NCBI GenBank assembly: GCA_021442155.1 | Contig: JAKCPB010000358.1 | Location: forward strand, 62,001-126,000 | Direction of reading: 5' to 3' | DNA length: 64,000 bases | Origin: Cymbidium sinense | Taxonomy: Eukaryota; Streptophyta; Magnoliopsida; Asparagales; Orchidaceae | The notes under the pieces: model-generated | Told to the model about the DNA's origin: nothing | Database searches by the model: none | Seen by the model: the letters and a program-made list of their open reading frames with translations, nothing else | Shown: positions 57,400-64,000 of the stretch, piece by piece | Position numbering within the stretch: position 1 is the first letter of the stretch | Layout: each line of letters starts with the position of its first letter | Translations under genes and position numbers: made by a program

Positions 57400-59460
57400 G
57401 GATTTTCAAAATAAAATTAACAAATTTTCCAAAAGCACAAATGAACATCTTCTTTCAATTCACTTTGATGAAGATTTCATTTTCAAAATAAAATGAACAA
57501 TCATCTTTCCAAAAGTCAAAATTAAAATTAATAAAAAAAGTTTTCAAAAGCACAAATGAACCTTTTCATTCAATACTCACACTTACTAAATGAAAGTTTC
57601 ATTTTCAAATAAAATTCAAAAGCACATATGAACATCTTCATTTAATATACTCAAATTTATTAAATGAAAAATTTTTATTTCAAACTAAAACAATATAATT
57701 TGGAAATCCCACTTAAACATATTCTACATATGATTAGGTTGGAATTCCCTCTTTCAAAAGCAATAATAAGCACACATAAAATAAAAATTTCACATTTCAA
57801 AAATAAGATTGATCTCCATTCTACATACCCAAATTTATTGAATGGAAGCCCTCTTTTTCAAAAATTAAAACTTAACAATCATACTTTTAAAATTCTAAAC
57901 ACATTTGGAACTTCATTTAACATACCTAAATTTGTTAAGTGAAGTCTCCAAATCCAAAATCAAAAAATTTTTCAAACACATTTTAGAACTTCATTTAGTA
58001 TACTCAAATTTGCTAAGTGAAGTTTCCAAATTCCCAAATAAAAATTTTTAAAACACAATTTTGGAATTTCATTTAGCATAGTAAATTTGCTAAGTGAAGT
58101 CTCCAAATTCATAATCAAAATTTCAAACACATTTTGGAACCTCATTTAGCATAAAATTTTCTAAGTGAAGTCTCCAAATCCAAAAACCAAAATTTTCATA
58201 CACTTTTGGAACTTCATTTTAGTATTAAGTGAAGTCTCCAAATCCAAAATCAAAATTTTCAAAACATTTGGAATTTCATTTAGCATACTCAAATTTGCTA
58301 AGTAAAGTCTCCAAATCCAAAATAAAAAAAATTTAAATATATTTGGGACTTCATTTAGCATAACCAAATTTGCTAAAAGAATCTCCATATTCAAAAAATC
58401 CAAAAATGAATAAACATATTTTAATTTTTTTTTCAAACACATTTTGGAACCTCATTTAGCATACTCAAATTTGCTAAGTGAAGTCTCCAAACCCAAAATC
58501 AAAATTTTCAAAACACATTTTGGAACTTCATTTGGCATACTCAAATTTGCTAAGTGAAGTCTCCAAATCCAAATCAAAAAATTTCAAAACATATTTTGGA
58601 ACTTCATTTAGCATACTCAAATTTGCTAAGTGAAGTCTCCAAAGTTAAAACCAAAATTTTTTCAAACACCTTTGGAACTTCTTTCCCTAGCATATCAAAT
58701 TTCTTGAGGAGAAGTTTCCATTTTCAAAACCAAACTAAATCATAACTTTTTAACACATCTTGTGGAAATTCATTTAGATACTAAAATTTTCTAAGTGAAA
58801 TTTTCATTTCACAAAATGAAGTGGGACTTTATACTTAGCATACCATATTTGCTAAAGTAAAGTATCCACTTTCAAATAAATCAAAATAAAAATGAAACAC
58901 TTAGGATTTCCTTAGCATACCTAAATTTGCTAAGGACCCTACCTTTTCAAAAATCAAAACATTCAAAAACAAATGAAACACTTAAAATTTTTGTAGCATA
59001 CCTAAATTTGCTAAGAATCCTATTTTCAAAAAAGCAAACAAAACACACTTGAGTTCTTTACATAGCATACCTAAATTTTGCTAAGTATGAATTCCAACTT
59101 TCCAAAATCAAACAACAAATCACCAAAAAAGAAACAATCATTCTTAAAACACTTCACTTAGCACACCTAAATTTTCTAAGTAAGTAAAATTCTAAAATCA
59201 TCAAACAAAAACAAAATCAATTTGACCCTTACTTTAACATACCCAAATTTATTAAAGGAAATGATACTCAAATCAAAAATTCAAATTCAAACAAACATGA
59301 ACCTGTGGAAGCATCCTTCTCAAAATATTTGAATCCATCTATCAACATACCTAAATTTGTTGAAGTTGGATTCATATTCAAAATTCCTCTTTCAATGAAA
59401 TCTTGTCAAATCTATTTGAACCCCACTAAACACTTCTAATTTGTTGGATGTGGGTTCAAA
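57400..59460. repeat. Degenerate 60-80 bp tandem repeat
   Basis: Many head-to-tail copies of a unit with the words GGAACTTCATTTAGCATA, CTCAAATTTGCTAAGTGAAG and TCTCCAAATCCAAAATC. Successive AACTTCATTT starts at 57,909, 57,987, 58,065, 58,138, 58,210, 58,272 and 58,347 give spacings of 78, 78, 73, 72, 62 and 75. The core is at 57,870-58,700. On both sides the unit decays, but CATACCTAAATTTGCTAAG remains recognisable to about 59,440. Small open frames here are by-products. Confidence 0.82.
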
Positions 59461-59589
59461 TTGTTAATTCAAATTCAAAAATTCTACAAAGATAGAAATA
59501 TGTTACAAGCTCATTTCTTATTGTATATTTTCATAGCCAGTTACAGTATAGAGAGAACTCAATTTTTCAATCTTTTATAGTCAATCTGA

Positions 59590-61600
59590 AATGGCAGGTT
59601 CACAGAAGTTCAATTTCACCTTCCTTCATGGTATGGATTTGGCTTTGGGCTAGGCCAACTTTCCCCAACTAGATCATACACATCTTATCCACTTTGATGG
59701 ATTGAGGCGAATTACATGCCGAGGCACTCCCTCATGACATAGGACCACGGTAACCGAAAAGCCAGTTATCAGTTGATCTACCTTTCAATTGACATCTCCT
59801 CATTGAAGAGGAAAGCAGTGGCAGTCCCACAGGCTTTGGTTGTAATAGTACCAACAGTGCTAGCCTTAGTTTCAATGCATCCCATGATTTCTCATGCTAC
59901 CCCAATGAGGGCTTGCACCCTCTCATATGTACACTCTAAGGGTAAAGCTCCACTATTCTCAGGACTTGCCTTCTCTACTTTTGAGTATGGGTCTAGCTCT
60001 CACTCCTTCCATCCTACCAGGACATAACTTAGGAACAAGAACTGCATGATCAAGCAGTATCACACCAGGATCATTAAAGAGATGGAGCGGCCATTGCTTT
60101 GTTGAGAGTTCCTGTATGACTTCACTGTTACGAACTAGTTTCACCCTCTCTCTAGATCAGACAGAGAGGATGTTAGGAGGATTCACTCATCACCTCCACT
60201 AGTGGTACAGCATCAGCCAGCAGTTACCAAGAGTATGAAGTCATACGTTGGCTCCGATCTATCTTATGTCAGGTAGGCGGAGCTTATAGACGCTCAGAGT
60301 CCAGAGCTCAATTTGATCTTAAATCCATCATCCCCAGTAGTGTGGGGAAGTATATCCACCAAGAGAGGGGCTGAGAGGCCCATACAACTCACGCACAGTA
60401 AGGAGATGGAGGCTGTTGCCAATTGGCGGATCCGCTTATTAATTTTCTAGCTTCGACGCTACCATGTGATCATCGATAGCATCCTTCTTGGGACTAGTCA
60501 TCAGAGGATAGATCTCATAGATAGTTAGTGGTGTCTCCCACCACCACTCTACCGTCCACTTGTCGGCCGGTCAGTCAACATCTCTAGTTTCACCAAAGGC
60601 CATGAAGGCCATATCCAAGGAGAAGCGCACCCGTTGGTGATCTGGCTATGGCCGAGGGATCCCACCCCATCTACACCACCTATTGTGGCGAGGCCAAGCT
60701 CTCCTGATCGAACTTCTATCCCAGTGGTGATGCGGAAGGAGTGGCGACCTTGAAGCACTGTGGTCGTCCCTTCACCAACTCTGCTAGTTCAGTAGGACAT
60801 CGAGATGGTGACAGTTACTTCAAAGATTACAGATGATAATCCATCTGCACAAGTGACAGTGGAACATCTTAGGATTATTACCTCTCTCATAGCTAGTAGT
60901 AGTTAGGAGTGTCACTCATCTAGTGAGTAAAGTCCACATAGGATTGACTCTCCAGTGGCAGGCGAGGTCTGATGCCTCTTAGTGCATGATAGTCATCACA
61001 CCTGTTAGCCTAGATTATTTGTACCTACTCAGATTGATCATTCTTTAGATGAGATAGTGGCACATTATTTCATGGAAAAAAATGAGATTTAGGGATATGA
61101 TTGGTGAGATGAAGAGAAAGTCAGCTTCAATCCCAATGACGATGACTTATTGGGAGACTCAGTTGGAGTCTGCATGGTAGAGACTAGAGGATCTCTTCTC
61201 AGGGAACAACAAGCTATGGAAAGTGATGAGGTTGATCAGGAAGACACCACAACATCAGCCCAGAACCTCCAACATTAGTTGAGGCCAAAGGATGATCATA
61301 TCAATAGGATGGCATGACAGTTAGAGGACTTATTAGCAATAGTTTCAGTGCTTCAGAAATAAGCCCCATTAGTTCATCCTACTACAATCGACATTAGTTA
61401 GCTTGAGTTAGTGCATGTCTTCGACCTAGTCAATACTTTACCTCCCAGTAAGCAAGGTAGCACTAGCATGTATAGAAAGGTAGTGGAAAGTACCTCCATA
61501 CAAGAAAAGGATATAAAATCCATGGTTGAGATGCAAGTGAAGGAAACATTGCTTAAGCCCAGGGAGGATCATCGGTTCCAAATGGTAGACCCTACCTAGA
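59590..61600 (+). pseudogene. Element D gag N-terminal region, decayed
   Basis: Starts with a short open string, MAGSQKFNFTFLHGMDLALG, at about 59,590. Stops in every frame and frame changes follow. Codon composition (Ser/Pro/Thr/His-rich) is unlike the AT-rich flanks. A segment near 61,070-61,230 reads GEMKRKSASIPMTMTYWETQ. No domain is recognised. It is assigned to element D only because it runs into its gag core in the same orientation. Confidence 0.4.
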
Positions 61601-61612
61601 CAAATTTGATGC

Positions 61613-62155
61613 TATTCAATATCCCAAGGGCTTCGTGCCACCTTCCTGCAAAAGCTTGGATGGTAGTGGAAACCCAAGGCAGCAAGCACACTTCAGGGCC
61701 AGTTGTTGTAACACAGGTGGCAGTGATGCTTTGATTTTCCACCTCTTTATTAGTAACCTAGTAGGTATTTCTTTCGATTGGTATGCTGAACTACCCAATA
61801 ATTCAGTAAAGAAATTTGCTGAGTTAGAGAAACTCTTCATTAAGAGGTTTACTAGAGCTCAGCAAAGGGTTACTGTATGTGATCTCATTATAACTAGTAC
61901 CCTGGTGAGTCCCTTGTTGATCATATTCTCCGATGGTGTAACCTGAGCATGAAGTGCGAACTACAGCTTTTTGAATAGCATGACATTGAGATTATTTTAA
62001 AGAATATCCATGGCCCAGTCACCTCCATGCTTAATGGCTTCAATATCAAGACATTTAAGATGCTAATCAATAAGGTGGCTAGTCTACAAGGAGAGGCCAA
62101 ATAGTTGCCTTTTCAAGATCGGTTACTAAAAGCCATAAAAGGTCTGAAACCAAGT
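61613..62155 (+). pseudogene. Element D gag core (Retrotrans_gag-like)
   Basis: PPSCKSLDGSGNPRQQAHFR, then ALIFHLFISNLVGISFDWYA, ELPNNSVKKFAELEKLFIKR and FTRAQQRV match the Retrotrans_gag block of plant gypsy elements (F.G..DP..H...F, then L.G.A..WY..L...SI..F..L...F...F). After a frame change near 61,915, DHILRWCNLSMKCELQLFE continues the same domain, with a stop before HDIEIILKNIHGPVTSMLNG. In living elements this protein forms the particle shell. Confidence 0.78.
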
Positions 62156-62459
62156 AGTAGCGGTGGTTGATAAGGGACATAGAGATCTATCCAAGAGACC
62201 ACGGCTTCAGTAGCTCCACCTCCTTTGCCATCACCAAAGCAGCCCTACCAGCCTCCACCTCAGCCTCCATGGCCGGCCGCACCACCCACCATAACACTAG
62301 TAGCATGCACATACGCCAGTAGCTATTGTCCACCTACTCTTTTAGATAAGTGAAACAAACCTTATTATTTTAATAGGGAGGTAATTAGGAAGATCTTTAA
62401 GAATCTCTTAAAGAAACCTGATTTTTAGCTATCCGAGCCTAGGAGACCATAGGAAGTAG

Positions 62460-63360
62460 GCCAAAGTCATGTTCCAAACTTTTGCCATTACCACCGTATG
62501 CTAGGCCACATTTTTGAGGATTGCTTCACATTTAAGGACTGGCTTGAACACAGTTTCAAGATCGGTGTTGTAGTTATCCCAAAGGAATACCTTGTGGAAC
62601 AACCTCCCAGTTCCATTAGGGTAATCTTTGGGGATACATGTGATCCTATCAAAACCAAAGAAGGTTGAGATATTTCTCTATCTAAAACCTTTAAGATGAT
62701 AATCTAGAAGATCAAGAAGCTTTCTTATAGGTGCATGAGTCAACTCAAACCTCTAACATTAAGGAAGGTTTGCAAGTTGCAGTGCCAACTCTAGGAAAGG
62801 GGGAGCTCAACCCATTAGTGTTGCCACCGACCATCTCCAGCCTCCAGCCTATAGTTACAGCTTCCACATCGGTGAATTCTTCCATTTTAGCTAGCTCTTC
62901 TTCTTTTACTAAGAGAATTCTTGTATCAGCAGATAAGGGCATCAAATATCTTACCCTACTCACTTTAATTAATTTCTACTTTGTACCTCCAAACAATTAT
63001 AAGAAATTGAAGAATAAAGCTAGTTTGAATTTATCTATGCCACTTATGATGGGTTATCTTCTTCTATTCATAATGATAACTCTTCAAGTTAAAATAACTA
63101 TAATAATTTTGATCTTCCTCTTTCTAATTCAGAGTTGGAATTTCCAACTATGAATATTATGGGTTCACCTCTTGAGATAGACTTGGAATCATTCAATTAT
63201 GAGGGTCTCATTAGAGAAGCTATAGGTGAGCCTGATGTGCAGGTAGAACCATCCATTACCCTGCCATAAAAGATCACCAAGTCAACCTCCATAGTTACAA
63301 GGTTCTACCTTATAGGGTAGCACCTCAAGATAGAGGGAAACAAGTCATTGATACTAAAGA
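62460..63360 (+). pseudogene. Element D gag tail with knuckle-like motif and linker
   Basis: VPNFCHYHRMLGHIFEDCFT, then FKDWLE (about 62,470-62,545), corresponds to the F C.YH...GH....C...K..IE segment that in Tat-like gag proteins precedes the protease. It has C..H and H....C spacing rather than a classic CCHC knuckle. The rest (including the 140-codon frame at 62,731-63,153) is a low-conservation linker with stops. Confidence 0.6.
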
Positions 63361-64000
63361 TTGAGAAGCCCTTCCACAGGATGCTCCACCCTTGGATATT
63401 CTTGTGGAGGACTAGCCGAAGGTGGCTACAACGTCCTTCTTCATCTAAGAAAGTTGCCATCTAAGCTAAGCATATATGATGCCCTTAGCTTATCCAAAGA
63501 GATGAGGGAATCACTAATCAAGGTTGTTCTTGATCCTAAAATGTGCTTAGCTCAGCTAACTACTATAGGTGAGGAAGCACATTATACAAAAGAAGCTCAG
63601 GGGATCACCTTCACAGATGAAGACCTTCTTTGGGTGACTTGGGACCTCTACATCACATTGACATGGACAGTTAGACTTGCAAATCTCATGGATTCAGTGC
63701 ATCGATGAACATTATGAGTCTAAAGACCCTTGCCTATTTGAGGATTAACATCCCTACACTCTAAGGAGATCAGATGATGTTGAGAGGATTCAATGACCAT
63801 GGTTAGCGTGCTTTAGGTTTTATAGTGTTACCTTTGAAGATAGGTGTTTGGAACACTGAAGCCAAGTTCTACATCATTGATTTGAATACTTCATTCACTG
63901 CTTTGCTTGGTAGGCCTTGGATACATCAGAATAAGATCATTCCATCCTCCCTCCATCAACACATCAAGTTTAGAAAAGATGGAATTGAATATCATGTCAA
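63361..64000 (+). pseudogene. Element D protease remnant (cut by window edge)
   Basis: Open frame 63,361-63,708 reads LRKLPSKLSIYDALSLSKEM, then GITFTDEDL, the pre-protease segment of Tat pol. In changing frames, SASMNIMSLKTLAYLRINIP and LRGFND are followed by FIVLPLKIGVWNTEAKFYII, DLNTSFTALLGRPWIH and IPSSLHQHIKF. These are the LK.L..L.I, RGFD and LLGRPWIH..PSSLHQ blocks of a retropepsin-like protease. The catalytic DxG is not readable. It is homologous to the protease end in C at 51,554-51,922, which allows the two families to be compared. Confidence 0.76.

Larger units (their letters stand above)
59590..64000 (+). mobile_element. Tat-like Ty3/gypsy remnant D, gag and protease part
   Basis: Plus-strand element remnant that leaves the window on the right. 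A region of unclear coding content (59,590-61,600) is followed by a gag core (61,613-62,155), a knuckle-like segment (62,475-62,560), a linker and a protease (63,361-64,000). It contains gag, which A, B and C lack. Frames are broken throughout. Its polarity is opposite to its neighbour C. Confidence 0.7.

Noticed and set aside
57400..59460. A CRISPR-like array.
   Set aside because: Units are directly adjacent, diverged along their whole length and lack unique spacers. The context is a plant nuclear genome.
60549..60758. Minus-strand open frames near 59,959-60,144 and 60,549-60,758.
   Set aside because: They lie opposite the gag-side region of element D and show no features of their own.

Overview
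The window looks like nuclear DNA from a land plant with a large, repeat-rich genome. It has plant-type telomere-like motifs (TTTAGGG), plant LINE remains (DUF4283-like ORF1, endonuclease/reverse transcriptase, terminal RNase H) and several Ty3/gypsy remnants of the Tat type, which carry a second RNase H domain. I see no intact host gene, tRNA, rRNA or CRISPR array. The plant lineage cannot be fixed from the sequence alone.

Layout. From 1 to about 44,080 the backbone is a tandem array with every unit in the same orientation. Each unit, read on the minus strand, has a T/G-rich block (A/C-rich in sense) that ends in a splice-acceptor-like TAAG. The last exon of a glycine-rich RNA-binding protein gene (GRP7-like) and its 3' UTR follow. 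Eight exon copies are visible, at about 1-151, 12,479-12,632 (UTR part at 2,077-2,136), 13,464-13,899, 16,901-17,346, 29,251-29,724, 37,601-38,059, 40,251-40,681 and 42,903-43,355. All are broken, and no RRM-encoding first exon was found. The spacers mix degenerate TTTAGGG with (TTTTA)n and carry a second G-rich islet about 1 kb from each exon.

Three elements interrupt the array. A gag-less Tat-type element (A, plus strand) lies at about 2,137-12,476 inside the UTR of GRP copy 2. A decayed LINE (minus strand) occupies about 20,024-27,618. A 5'-truncated relative of A (B, plus strand) lies at about 30,940-37,400. A third relative (C, minus strand, about 44,080-55,402) closes the array, so A and C form a large inverted pair.

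From 55,403 to the end the sequence is different. About 1.8 kb shows nothing recognisable. A degenerate 60-80 bp tandem repeat follows (about 57,400-59,460), and then the gag and protease part of another Tat-like element (D, plus strand, about 59,590-64,000) that runs off the window.

Everything protein-like is decayed by stops and frameshifts, so the genes do not work together in any pathway. The interest is structural: an exon-plus-telomere-like chimeric satellite, and a composite gag-less element family whose upstream arm carries a promoter-like sequence on the strand opposite to pol.
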